Shown here: piece by piece, positions 1-13,980 of the stretch | Numbering within the stretch: position 1 is the first letter of the stretch | Layout of the letters: every line of letters starts with the position of its first letter | NCBI RefSeq assembly: GCF_036324505.1 | Contig: NC_086363.1 | Span: forward strand, 14,694,153-14,758,152 | From: Eleginops maclovinus | Taxonomy: Eukaryota; Chordata; Actinopteri; Perciformes; Eleginopidae | Length of the DNA: 64,000 nucleotides | Direction: 5' to 3' | Made by a program: the position numbers and the translations under genes | The notes under the pieces: model-generated | Told to the model about the DNA's origin: nothing | Database searches by the model: none | The model's input: the letters and a program-made list of their open reading frames with translations, nothing else

Positions 1-1248
1 GATTTTCTTTAGAAAGAAAAATCTCTGTGTTTAGGACATGTGTACGGGAGAGAAAGCAAAACGATGATTGGAATCAAAGAAAATAAGTTTTGCAATGTGT
101 GTGCATGCAGCATTATGTGTTAAGTCCATCACGTTAAGGTAAATTTTACATCAACAATTTGCTGGGCATTTACCTTTTTAAAAAGCCTTAGCATATTGGT
201 GCTGTTTTGTGTTTTAGGAGAAACACTTCTATAGATAATCAAACAGTGTTCCTCTCTCATATTCAGAATTGATCCTGGTATTGATTGTCATTGATAGCTG
301 TTGTGCAATTTTCATTGCAGATGGAGGGTTATAATGAGCTAAAGGCTTACCATGACATCCAACTGACATGGTTATTTGTTGGCTCATCATACAAGCAGTC
401 TGGTGCTTGTTTAAAAGCACATTTTATGGTACTTAAAAAACGGTTTTATTGAGATTGGCAAGTAAGAAACTAGAACAGATTATTGTTAAGGCAGCAATGA
501 GAAAAGGTATCTAGAGGTTGCGTGGGTGTTGTGATTTAAAGGGATAAGTCTGATATTCTTTTAAATAAAATGTCTACGAAAACCAATTTTCCTCTGGCTG
601 TACTGGGAATCACTAATGCCATAAAAACATAAAAGTGATTGTGTTGGTGATTTGCCCAAAGTATGCACGTTTTTGGGATGTCCGGCAAATTTATATCTTA
701 AGCATTTGTTGCCAAAGTGTGGTGGGGTGCTAAAACTATAGAAAACATTTCACTTTACTTTCAAAAATGTGTGTACGACTGTAGTATAAAAAAGGGGAGG
801 GTAATAAGACAAGTTGTCCTTAGTGATAATCTGTAGAATGTAGCTGTATGTACTTTAGGTCAAAACAGCTCTGCAGGACTCCACGCATATCAGCAGGAGG
901 CCCAGTTATACATATTTTTCCGGCCCATCTCAGGTCTATTAATTGCAAAGCTGAGTCATTATTTGCAGAAGTACACTTTTTTATTTTTGGCATTGAACAG
1001 GCCCATTGTTTCAACCCTTTCTGCTCTTGCTGCCAGGTAACTCAATAGCTGCTCAATAATTTTTTCAGGAAAACAAAGTTTTATGCAACAAAACAATTCA
1101 TCTCATTACCTCAGTGCCTTGAAGACAGGCAGAGTGGAGGGGCTGTCAGGGTGAAGGAGAACAAGTAAGCAGGTGTTGTTTTTATGGGAAGAAGAGGTGA
1201 AAACAATTATTTTCTGTCATAACCCGTGAAACCACAAAGCTTCGATCT

Positions 1249-1384
<136 letters not shown>

Positions 1385-3178
1385 GTCATCAAAGGCTTTG
1401 ATTACCCCCTATTGTTTACAGCCAGGGAATTCTTCAAAACATAGTGTGGAGGGCTTTTTGTGTGTGTGTATATGTGGGTCATAATGTGTAATCACCTCCA
1501 TAGTTTCCTGTGATTAGGCGGCATAATGAGCTGCTAAAAAGCACTCAGATTAAAACTATGGTTAATTAAGTACTCCAGACTTTTTTCATTGGAAGTTCCT
1601 CTCTGTCACACACATGTAAACACACGCACACACACACACGCACACACACACACACTAAAGAGTGCAAAGCTCATCACGGAACTGCCGCAATTTGAGAATA
1701 ACAACAATCATAAAAAGCCATACAAACATCTGCAGCTCGTAACTGACGTTGCAGGCCGACCCCAGCACACGTGCCTTTTAAAACTGGAGAACAACGGTTA
1801 TTTTCATCTCTTAGATGTTTGAGTTTTATTCCTTTCTCTTTCTCTGCCTCGACTGGAACCGTTTAGGCGTTTTTTAATCAAAGAACGACGTCTTTAAAAT
1901 TCCGAATTGGCGGCGAAGGCGTCCGCTAAGCCTTCTTGCCTGCGTTCAGCATCCAGCCCAGAGCTAACTAGCATTTAGCCAAACTTACAGAATGCTGTTT
2001 TATTACTATATTTAAGAAATGTCTGTGTTAAAGCAAGCACAGAACATACATTTGTATATACAACATTTTATTACCTTGGTTAAAAAAAATATCGTTTCAA
2101 TGTTTTCTGGCCAGTGCGGGTTACTATTTTAAAGGTTTTCCGAGGATCTAATTGGTCACAACCAGAACCACGGGACATTTGTTTTTTCTAAATAGGCACA
2201 CTTAGTACTGCAATACACATTGTGTGCACCATAATGCAGACATCCATAACATTTGATCAGTGCCTATAATTTGCAAGAGTGAATTAAACTTAGCTTTGCT
2301 GTCTGTTAATGATGTTAATAATCAAGCAGATTTTACTCTAACAGTACCTTTAAAGAGGACCACATGATTAATCCCATTTGATAACATGCCATACAGACAC
2401 AAGGATTTATTCAGCCTGATTATGTATATATATTTTAATAACATGATGATAATTAAAAAAACTGAAATCAGCTCTATACAAATAACTGAGAAAACACACA
2501 AAAAGAGGAATTCAGTAATACCAAGTGATTAAAAACACCAATGCTGTCTTGAACCTTCTTGTTTATACCCCTCAAAAATGTAGAAAGCCTGTCATGAAAT
2601 GCAGTATGAAAACTACCCTACCCTGTACCTTACATATTGCTTAAGTTAATGTATCATTCATAACGAGCAATGGTATTTTTTTAGAATAACTCACAAACAG
2701 ACTGCGTACTTGAGAAAGAAGATAGTTTTAACTAACCTTTCTTGATATTTTTATATATTTAAGTTGAAAATAAACTCTTTTGAGCGTCCTTTGTCTTCAC
2801 CATTGATTTTCACCAGAATGGTACATGAAGCGGTTTGATAACTGCCATTGTACTTTTTTTTTTGGGCCTATTTCTTCACATAATGGTCAACATTTCCCTG
2901 TTATTGGTCGATAAAGTCCATCAGCAAGTTACATACATACACATTGCATGCACATGTTTGCACGAATGTGTTTGCACGTGTATACATATGTGCACATGTC
3001 TTTATTTGTAGCCATATAAGCGGCAGTGATACAGCCTCGGGGTGAAATGTGTTTTTGATATAGAGTCTCTTCCTCTCCCGGCATGCCTCTAATACTCTCC
3101 CTCTTCCCAGGATAACAGGGTCACAGCATGGAGACCTCAACGACTCCACACCTGGAATAACACCACCCAGAATATCCG

Positions 3179-3328
<150 letters not shown>

Positions 3329-6300
3329 AAAAAAAGAAGAGAGAGGTTTATGAATGACAGAGGGGGTCGTGTGGTGTAGCCGAGTCATCTGTCTCGCTAA
3401 TTCCTTTTTCTCCTTCTCTCTCTTTGACACATACTCAGGCACAAACTGAGCCCTCTGGTGTTTTTGCGCGATGGCCTGTTATGCAGCGGAGGAAATATGA
3501 AACACCCCGAGGCATTTGTCAGCGGTCAGTTGTGTGTTTGTGTGTGTGTGTGTGTACGCTACAGGCTACATTTTAAACTCGCAAAGCAGCATGCGTCACT
3601 CTTCCCTCCAGATACGCCGCTGAGGTCTGATTAATAAAAGATGAGTTTAGGGGAAGTATGACTGTTTTGATTCCCCCCTTCTCTCCCTCCATGGCAAGAG
3701 GAAAAGACAGGATGAAAAGAGTGGAGTGAGAGAGGGCAGGGTCCACTCTGATCACCCCAGGACCTCACTGTGAATGGGCCAGAAAGAGAGAGGAGGAGGG
3801 ATGAAGTGAGGACACAGAGAGAAAATTCATATATCCACCACTGTTTGATGCCTGTGGTGTGCCTCTGTAACTATAGCCCTCTTTCTTTAGCTTGCAGCCC
3901 CCTCTCTTTCTCCCATCACTCCCTCTTTTTTTATGTCCCTTCTCTTTGCCCTCTTCCTGCTGATCTGTGCCAACCACCATGAAACCACCGCCACATTAGA
4001 GCCTTTAACGGGCACTGCCTGGCATCCTGCTCTGTCCAAACATATTATAGCCCAGTCACACACGCACATGTTGGTGTGCCTATATTCGTTTTTATACAGT
4101 TTCTGTATTCACAACTATAGGGTTTCCCCATATATTAAGGGCTGGGGGATATTTTTCATCCCTCACAAAACTGCCACGTGTCATTGTGGCTCCAAATAAA
4201 CTCGGAAGATGTTGACTGCTTCTAACAGATGGAGGGAGAAAGGGGGCAAATATATGGTTCACATATACAGACATAGAAATGGTATTAAAGCTGAAGAATT
4301 TACTAGGATTATGGTTATGACGGATGTTTATAGAGTGGAATATTATTATGACATTTCTTCTCTATTCCGTACTTATACAGTATTATAGATTTGCGCAGAG
4401 AATAAGACTTTTCGTTAGGCTTCCTTGGACTTTTTGACTTTTCTTCACCCTCATCATTAATCGATCCATCCCTTCATTACTTCTCTGTTTTTATTTGGCC
4501 ATCTGTGCATTCATCATTCATGTAGTTTAAGATGAGGAGATGTTGACTATACTTTGCCCGCACACCAGCTGTGACACTGGCAGGCCTTCACTCAAAACCC
4601 TTTAATTACTCCACATTTTCACACAGTTGGGGTGTTACGGTGTATGATTGTGTAACTTCACTCTTTCATCTTTCACATGGACTGACCATCTGAACATTGT
4701 GTCACACCCAAATGCCTGCCCATGTGAGGATTTTATGATTTGTTAATGAGGCTGTGAGGATCATGCTCACACCCCTGCAGAGGATTGTGCAGCTGGACGG
4801 CGCTGACCACACCTGCTGACATTACGACAACACACCAAGATGTTTGTTGTTTGTTTGAATGATGTCTAGCTGTGTTGGAAAAAGTTATGTCACCACGTGG
4901 AAGTGGAGTGGCTCGTCTATAAAGATATCATTCTTCATTCTGAGAACCCCTCTTTATATTCTCTTAGCCCCTCCCAGCTCCAGCAGCACCTGCACCTGAT
5001 AGGCTATTGACCTTCGACCTCGGTCTGGATCAAATTAATGTTTAAGAGCGTAATGGTGTAACGACATGTTACAGACCTTCTCTCAGCCCTAAGTAGTGTT
5101 TTTATACATATCATTTTGGTTTTTCAGCCAGAAAACTCCATTGTCTTCGACCCCATTTACAGCTGCAGTACATGCTCGGACCAGCAGGCAGAAAATGTTA
5201 GAAACCAAGTGGCAACTCTGTCTGAAAAGTAACGCCAATGCGGAAGTGCTTCAAACTGACATTCTTTGTAATTGCCAAAAGGGATTGACTTCAATTTTTT
5301 TTAAAGTCACATTTATAGAAGTCTATGAGAAAATTATTCAGCATGCAGCAATCAAAAGGCTCTCTAAGCAATTGGATTTGAAATTGTTCTGGTAAAAATA
5401 TTAAAAACAAGCTTTTTTTACACCTGCCAAAATTAGCATCCCAATTCATTTCAAAGTTAGCGTGAAAAAAAAATCAATTGTTCTATATTCCAAATAAATA
5501 TGAAAAGATGTGTGTGTCACTATATTGAACTATATCTGGTTAAATCTACTTCCTATTCTAGCCAATGACATATGGATATACATTTTGCTGGATGCACCAG
5601 TCTATCATGCTCTGTGCCCTATGCATATTGTTCACAAATCCATTTTTCTTTCTAGTGATGAAGCCTAGCTGGATCGAAATGAGGTGCATAAAGAAAAAAA
5701 AAAGACCTATGTGTTGCAGGGAATAAGGAAGCTAAGCAGCGCTCGTATAAGGAATGCACATACACTCACACACATTGCATCTTTTACAAAATTAAACATT
5801 ACATAAAGCCACAGCATTAGGGTTCAGAATCAGACGTTTTTGGCTAAATCTGTCCTGACTGAGTGGTGCTATGAAAGCCCAGTTTCAGAGGTTCCTAGCG
5901 CTTCAGAGCCAAGAAAAAGTCCTTTGGTTAGACAAGCAGATTAGCAGCAGGCTTTACTGTCAGGGAGTATCAGTGTCCGTGTCCTTTGACTCTATGGTTA
6001 TGTAAACAGCGTTTATAGGTTTTATAGAAACACCCGTGTAAAACTGGGGGATGTAGGAACAGTTAATGGTGTATGTGACGGTTTGTTTCCCTTTCATAAT
6101 GGACTCTGAGCGGAGCAGGTAATTACAACAGGCAGTCTCTGGGGCTGCACAGGGATATATGTTCACTAGCCTGGGAAAAAGTAAGTGTTGGAGCCTTAAC
6201 ATCTTCCTGGTATTGGTGACTAGAGTCCTAATGATTATCTACCCTTACTTCTATTACCATCTTCTGCCGTTGTATGTCGCTACCATCTCTCACCTCTTTC

Positions 6301-6837
6301 AGTGTCCCCCTCTATCTTTTCCCATGGGTCAGCAATATTCATGTATTCAGTGAGGAAACACGATACTGTAATTATTTCATAAATCAAGAGGACTGTTGAG
6401 GACATGTTTTCTGTGGCTGTCCACATGTTTTAGGGTCAATATAATGTTCCACACAAGCCTGTCTGAAGAAACCAGTGCACAGATAGACAGACAGATATCG
6501 AGGGCAAATAAATGCTTTATTGTGTTGATGTAATAAGTTTTCCTTTGAAGCAGGCCATAGTCAGACCTGTGATTTATAGCTTGGATTTTGAACTGCAGTT
6601 TACAATCTTTAATGTGTCATGCTTCTTTTCTGTTGAGTTTTAATATGTTTTCATCAGCCTTGGCTAAGCGACATAAAACTTTTTATTTGTGTCCTGATTT
6701 GAAAATGTTGTGGAAACCTTGAGTTTATGAAGCACTCCGCTTAAAAACGTAGCAACAACGAACAATCACAATGTTTTTCCTTATGAATCTGACTGCAACA
6801 CACACAACTGCTACTGATGAGTGTGAGCAGCTATCTG

Positions 6838-7360
6838 CAAAGTAACTTTACTCAAGTGCTGTTCTTAAGTACAACTTTGAGGGACTTTACGTTACTTGAG
6901 TATTTCCATTTTATGCAACTTTGTACTTCTACTCCACTACAATTCAGAGGTAAATGGTGTACTTCTCCCCACTAAATTTACTAATATCTTTAGTTACTTT
7001 ACAGAGTTGGATTAATGATGTGAAATATAAATAACACTTAAATCAGTCTTCAGTTATACCTGGAGAATTTACAAGCGATAAAGTCTTTAAAACTAGCTGC
7101 CCCTTTACCAGCTTTGATAACACTTTAATGCATCGATAATTATAATCAAAACATATCATTTATTTTATTCTGAAATGGACCAATCTGCAGAAAGAGTACT
7201 TTTACTTTTGGTACTTTAAGTTTATTTTGATGCTAATAATTTTACTTGAGTCACATTTAGAATGCAGGACTTTTACTTGTAACAGTGTATTCCTACACTC
7301 TGGTAGTACTTTTACTCAAGTACAAGATCTAAGTACTTTTCTACCTCTTGCAATCTGGAT
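6838..7360. repeat. Dispersed repeat rich in ACTTTTACTTGAGTA-type motifs
   Basis: The stretch is built from many short variants of TACTTTTACTC and AAGTACTTTT in both orientations. It includes an AATGCAGGACTTTTACTTG block near 7,261-7,279 and ends around 'AAGTACTTTTCTACCTC'. From memory this matches a very common interspersed repeat of percomorph fish genomes. The exact family and class were not determined. Confidence 0.65.
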
Positions 7361-9930
7361 TACTTTGTTTCCGGTATCTATTTCATCCAGAACAAGTGGT
7401 ACATTTTGTTGTGTAGTTGTAGATCTGTGAGAAAGCATGGTGTTTTGCTGATAATATGCATTTCCAAATACATTCTACCCTTGACATATTAGCCAAAGTA
7501 TGCAGACATCTGCTTGGGCTAAATGCCCAATCTCCCAGTGTTAATGAAAAACAAACAGTTTTACATATGCAATCATTAGAAAAGGACCAGCTGCCATTTG
7601 GGAAGTCTATAAAACTAAAGTATTTGGGATTTCTTTCTATTTATAGTGTTGGTTTTGTGCCTACTTGATTAAGATTAGGCTCTGTAATGACTGGCACTTT
7701 TGGCTTTGGAATTGGACCTATTTGTAATTACACCTTTTACTTTACCAGACAGTACTTTGAGCTAGAAAACGGAGGAGGAAGAGAAGATCTCTGCAGGCAG
7801 AGGAAGATGGATTGAGGGAGTACATTCACCTACTCCATATAAAAACAGATCTGATTTTATCTGCTGATCCAGCAGTGGTTTGGCTGATGGCAGCAACTGA
7901 ATCCTCCTAAATGCTGTAAGGTGATGAGAGGACCAAATCCAGCAATACAAAAAAAGGGAAAAGGGGCCTGAAATGGGAAAGAGAGAAACAACTCCGTGGA
8001 CACAGCAAATGTATTCTTAATAGACTATGACAAGGACCGTTTTTAGTGCCGCGGTTTGGTTTTGAGCGTGTAGACAGTCCAGGAAAAGAGATCATTGTCT
8101 CGTGATGATAGATGGAGCATATGTGTGTTGGAGATGGCCACCATAAACCTAGGTCACGTTTCTCTACGAGTTCAACATTTGATATGAAGGCTTTCAGCAA
8201 CCTCTGTCCTTTTCTCTCATGATGTGAGGGGATTTCTCAACGAGATTGTAGGGCTTTCTCTAAGTGAAGTTTCCGTTGTTAAACAGTCTGTTCAGAATCA
8301 GCGCTGCCTTTCTCCTCTTTCTTTCACTCCCCCTTTTTTTGTCCTTTTTGTGTCAACAGCCCACTTAAAGGGCAAAGTTATAAAGCATATGAATGTTAAT
8401 CATGCTCTTAAAATGATACACCAAGGATGTTTTAACACCCCCCCCTCCTTGCCATCCTTCTTCCCCCTGCCCTCGGACTTACAACTCTCTTCGCTTGTTG
8501 AATGCAGTCATGCATGATGGTCTGAACTTGATACACGTTCATGTATGTTTGCATGTATGCATGTGTGTGAATGATGGATAGAGTATGTGTGGTCCCCCTT
8601 ATTTGGGTTTCAAATGTGTTTTCCATCTTTCTTTCTTTTTTACATATCATTTTCTACACCTATATATCAACCCTGCTCTCAGATCTCGCTCGCTTTCATC
8701 TCAAGCTCTCTTTTTATTCTCATCTACTACAAGGAATGTGTTAGTTTTATGTGCCGTCAGTGCATATGCCAACAGGCCTGTGATCTGGATGCCAAAATAT
8801 GACGACTGTTTTCGGGCTAACTGTCTGACATTAGCTCTAGTTGGATTCAAACGCGCAACGGGGAAAAAGCAAATAGTTAAAAAGAGAAGATTGAGAGATA
8901 CAGAGAGAGAAAAGTGAAGGATATTTGGGGTGTCTGAGTCTGTCAATGCCTAATAAAAGTTTGCTCGGTTTCCCTGGGAAAGGGGGATGTAAGAATGAGA
9001 GACAGGCCAAGGGAGGGGCGGGCTGGGTAATTTCAGCAGAGGGATTTTAATGAGGGGAGATCTCTGCAGGTAACTTCCTCTGCTCCCCTCTCCCCCATCT
9101 TCCACCAGTGTGGGGGGAAAAGCCCATCTGGTTGGACTAAACAGCAGATTAGCACATTAGCACTGGAAGACGGGCAGGCAGGCTGCACGGGAAAGACCCC
9201 AAACTAGCATATGACATTGGCGCACATGGTGTACGACTCATTAAAAGCAGACATAAAAGTTGCACTAAATTAAAGGCAAGCTCCACCCGTCCTCATTAAC
9301 AGATGGTAAAAGTTTGACTCATGATTGCAGCTTTTATACTTGGCACACAAGCATCCTTATACATCTGAAGAGGTTGCTTTGAGGAAATACGATGAGGATA
9401 GCCAAAATCCAACCTGATTTGAGCAATTTTGCAGCGATAATACGTTTAATAATATACAACATGTTTTTACGTTTTTAGGTGTATGTAGTGGAAGAATCGT
9501 AATTAACTGAGATTTCAGTCAGTGAGTTTTTTCTTTCCATTCTAAAACAATCAAACTGTATTGGATTTGATTTGTGGTGGGCATTGATAGAATAATTTTA
9601 AGAGCTGAACAGATATGCTGCTTTTCATAAAAGTAGCAGCCCTGTTTTCACCCCTGATCTTTTTTTCCCCTCGTTTTGTAACTTTCTATCTGCGTCTTAA
9701 TTAGCCTGCATAACTAGCGCCTAAAAGGCATACCGATTAGAGTTGATTAATCCAAAAGCATTCAAGACTTTCTTTTCCCCCCCCTCCCTCTCAGTGAATG
9801 ATTGCAGCATGTCACAGGTATCCAGGTTAGATTCTTTTGGCCTTGTTTTTTTTTATGATTCCACGGAACAGAGCTATGAGAAACTACAAAGTTGCCAGGC
9901 ATGACTGTGAGGGTTGCTATGTGAACATTT

Positions 9931-9977
9931 TTGTGTGTGTGTGCGTGCATGTGTGTGTGTGTGTGTGTGTGTGCGTG

Positions 9978-10009
<32 letters not shown>

Positions 10010-10040
10010 CGTGCGTGCGTGCGTGTGTGCGTGTGCGTGT
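9931..10040. repeat. Imperfect (GT)n with GC interruptions
   Basis: A GT tract broken by repeated GTGC units (about 9,940-10,040), an older and interrupted microsatellite compared with the pure tracts in this window. Confidence 0.95.
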
Positions 10041-11287
10041 GGTAATAAAGTGTATCCTGTTGCGAGGTGTGGAGTTAGGTGCTGCTAAAACGGCCACATC
10101 TGAGATTGCAGCTGTGTGAACACATCATCTTCTGTGCTCCTGGTGATAGGCAGGATCGGAGAGAGAAACTAAACCATGTTTAAGTTAAAGCTGCTCTCAT
10201 CACAATTTTTATACTCACAATAAGCCATATGAATATGTTAGAGGGGGTCACTCGTAGTGCTGAATCCAAAGATTTTCCCCCGGCTTTGCAGTCTCCAGAT
10301 CATTAGAGATTTAGCAATCTACAATCTTTTTATTTGACCAACTTCAATCTTTTGGTTCCCTCTTATTACTAAACACAGCAGGCAGCTGTTTTCACTGAAG
10401 GGCTTCATAAATCTTTCTGTACTCTACCTGTCCAACAGAAAAATCACAGACAGACTCATCTTAAGAACTAGCAGGTGAACTTTTAGCTTTTTTTTCTGTT
10501 TTTTTTTAACTTATCAGAAGATAAGCCCTTAAACAGAGCTAAAAGAAGAGTAAATACTTTATGGCCAATACATTTGTATATCACTCCATGTCTGTGGGCA
10601 TGAAAACAGGTGTTTGATTGCTAAAGCATTTGACATTTGACAACTTTGTAGGTGATAATGTCAGTATTAGCCACTTCCACTGCCCCCAAGTGGCCAACAA
10701 GGGATCAATATTTCTGCAAACACATTTCTCATCTTGACCTGTCACTGTTTGTTCCTTTTCATACGATAAGTAATGATACATAAATTATAAATAAACCCCC
10801 GGATAAATGTGTTTGAAAGTAATGATACCTAATTGTGAGCCAGGGCGTGAGGAGCTACTTGGAAGTCATGAGACGCAGTGTTTAGGGCAAGGTCTACCTG
10901 AGGATGTCAGGGTGGATTGATCTGTCCAAAAACAATGCAGACATGTATTAATGTTGAAAGTGTAGGCTATATATTTTGTTTGAAATACTTTTGCCTCAAA
11001 CAGGGTCTGCACTGCAGGCGTACAGATCACTGGGAGTTGGAAGGAAAATTTGGTAGGATTTCATACGAACTGTTGAATCAGGATTTGTTGATGCGTCAGA
11101 CTTAACTTGTTTTCTATTCAACCAAGACAAACATTTCTAACCATTTTAAAGATAAATAATGGTGCTTGAGTAAAACAGCAAAACAAAGTTAGCATAGGGT
11201 TGTGTTTCTTTAAGACCTGCCAATGCATCATGCTAGCATCTCACATGCTGCAACGCAGCTGTATGAAGGTGAAGCATAATTGAGCAG

Positions 11288-11403
<116 letters not shown>

Positions 11404-12639
11404 TAAGTTCACAAGACCAGTCTTTGTTAAGTCAGAGTACACAAGCATAGCTGTACACCGGTTTTACGACCTCATTTTGCCTGGCCAACGAGGTGTGCTA
11501 TTAACAACATAACACATGCTTAATGAACACACACTCACACAAACACTCAGACGAACTCAGCTACACCTAAACGCACACAAACAAACTAATTTTGCCTGGC
11601 AATTTTAACACGCGCTAATGAAAGGGAACAGGCTTTATTAGCTCTGTTTAACGGCTAACACCCCTAATCACATTCACACAGACACACTCAGAAACACATG
11701 CGCGTTTCCTGAGAAATTCAAAACAAAGATATCACAGACACGTAAACTGGGATTTCAAGCTGGAAGCAGCGTGAATAATCGCCTGTAATTCCATTTCCTG
11801 TTGGTTAAGGTGCTGGAACTCAGTGCCATCCCTGCATCCATCTGGTTTCCGTTTGAATCCTGGGACCCCTCACTGCTCCACCAGCACTAGCAGCACCATT
11901 ACTACCATTAAACCGCACTAATGTTCCAACATGATGTATGAGTGGCTTTTTTTAGACCATGGAAATCAATTTAAAAGTTAAGCTAAAGGAAAAGAAAAGT
12001 CCTACATGTTTAATCCTGGGCTGGCCAACATCAGAGCGCTGGGTGCAGTTTATTGGTGACAATAAGCTTTAGCTTTAAGACATTTAATAAGAAGTGGATT
12101 TATTTTGTTCTAATTGTAATTGCGATATTTGCTTTGCGGTATTCATTTCTTTCTATTTGTTTCTTTTGTTTTACTTTCATCCAATCATATTTTAGCTTAT
12201 CTCATCCTCAAGTCTGAGGTGCTTGTAGGCAGCTGTCAATCTGTAAAAGAGAGGGAAGCAAATAGAGTTCTTATCAAATTCAAGCAAATAATAAGGGTCA
12301 CTTGAACATTTGATTAAAAAGAGCTTTAGCTAATTTTCAGGCTAAAAACCTGAAATCGGAAATCAGATTTAAAAAATGTTTCTCATAACTTGGACCCTGT
12401 CATTAGTCCTAGTGTTAGAAATGTAATATATTTCATCTTGTTTTGATCTTTGTGTTTGTAAAACCGTTTATTTATATGATCTTCATTAAATGATCTTGCT
12501 TGGATGAAGTTATTCTTGCTTTCATCTACTGTAGAACTGATTATGTTTAAGGTACAACACATACCTGCATTCAACTTCAGATCCTGCAAAGAATTACTCC
12601 TAGCAGTTCATTTCTGTAAAAGTAAAGAAGATTATCCAA

Positions 12640-12900
12640 TTAAAGAGGCCCTATTAGGCTTTTTCCCTTTTTCTAGTTTTTTTTTTATGTAAATGGACTG
12701 CAAAGGCTAAAATCAAATTTGTTAGCCTACGTTCCAACACATTGTATGTGATATGCTATGGGGCGGGACATTTCTAAGCGGTTGACCAATCACAACAGAG
12801 ACGGCCAGCTAACCAATCTGACCAGAGTGAGCTCTCATTCCAGACAGAGGGTTAAAAGAGGTGATGCATCACAGTTTTAGGGACTTAAAACTGTGATGCA
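12640..12900 (+). repeat. Dispersed repeat, family A, copy 1, ending in a hairpin
   Basis: It begins with TTAAAGAGGCCCTATTAGGC, continues with a TTTTCCCTTTTTCTAG block and then ATGTAAATGGACTGCAAAGG. It contains CCAATCACAACAGAGAC near 12,786. The same blocks occur in reverse orientation near 17.2-17.4 kb and in direct orientation near 59.1 kb. The right edge coincides with a perfect 15-bp inverted repeat at 12,865-12,879 / 12,886-12,900. It resembles a widespread non-autonomous element of fish, which I recall but did not search for. Confidence 0.65.
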
Positions 12901-13500
12901 GGGAAATATTCTAAACGTTTCTCTATATTTGTTTGCATATTTAGATTTACTGTGCTTCCATTTTGTTGTTTTTATTGTCGCCCTATGCGCTTTTTGTACT
13001 AGTTTACTTTCCTTTAAAAAAAAAAGCTGTAAAGCTAAAACAGAGAACAAAGCAGGGCATTGGGTTTTGCTTCAAAATGCTTTGAAATAAAGTCTACAGA
13101 GTAATTGTCCTCACATTATTCACACCCTTTAAACAAAGACTCGTCACTCATGACACATCATGATTTTGGAAAACAAATGATGTGCCGATCTGTGTGTGAA
13201 GGCAGGGTTTGTGTGCGTGGGAAAGGAGTTAACATTGCTAAGTGGTCACGGCATCATGGCGGGTAGAGCTGGCAGCGCCTTCACTGTCCAAATTAAAACA
13301 GCAGAAATTACCACAAACAATTGAGAACAGATTTTCACCAAGGTGCCGTAATGATATTGTCAACCCTTAAAAAAAAACACACATACACATGCTCACACAT
13401 AACAAAATGCAACACACTCACAAACGCTAATGATCTCTGAGCTTCAAGCTTCAGGGCTATCTTATAAGTGAACAGGTTGTAATTCATAACATATTCACTC

Positions 13501-13502
13501 GT

Positions 13503-13563
<61 letters not shown>

Positions 13564-13575
13564 TGTGTGTGTAGG
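13501..13575. repeat. (GT)n microsatellite
   Basis: A GT tract of about 30 units with a short interrupted tail (ACGTGTGTGTGTAGG). Confidence 0.95.
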
Positions 13576-13941
13576 TGTGTGTTTAGAAGGCATCAGAAAA
13601 CACACACCCGCTGTTCCAGTCTGTTTCCTCCCCATAAAAAGCAACACTTAGCACTTCATTCTAAAGCAGTTCTGACAACATTATACAGGTTAGTTTAAGA
13701 GAAGAGAGGAAAAAAAGAAAGCCAGAGAGAAGGAACGGGGAAGGGAGAAAAAAAACGGAAGCCTGGTCAATCAGCTGGGAATATTCAGAGAATTGTTTTT
13801 AACGAGTTAAATAAATTCTCCCACAAATGAGGTGAGGGAAAGAGAGAGGTTGGAGAGACCTAGCGAGTGAGACAGAAAGAGGGAGGTGAGATTGAAGGGA
13901 GTGTTTGGCGTGGTGTTGGGAATATTTTACAAGCTGCATTA

Positions 13942-13980
13942 ATGGCCGTTCTTAAAACACTGCTATTAAGAAACGGCCAT
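13942..13980. repeat. Short inverted repeat (hairpin)
   Basis: The left arm ATGGCCGTTCTTAA (13,942-13,955) is complementary to TTAAGAAACGGCCAT (13,966-13,980) with one bulged A, separated by a 10-nt loop. No neighbouring gene or repeat explains it. Confidence 0.8.

Noticed and set aside
6838..7360. Regularly spaced TACTTTTACT motifs considered as a CRISPR-like or promoter array
   Set aside because: Units are irregular, occur in both orientations without uniform spacers, and match a known kind of fish interspersed repeat.
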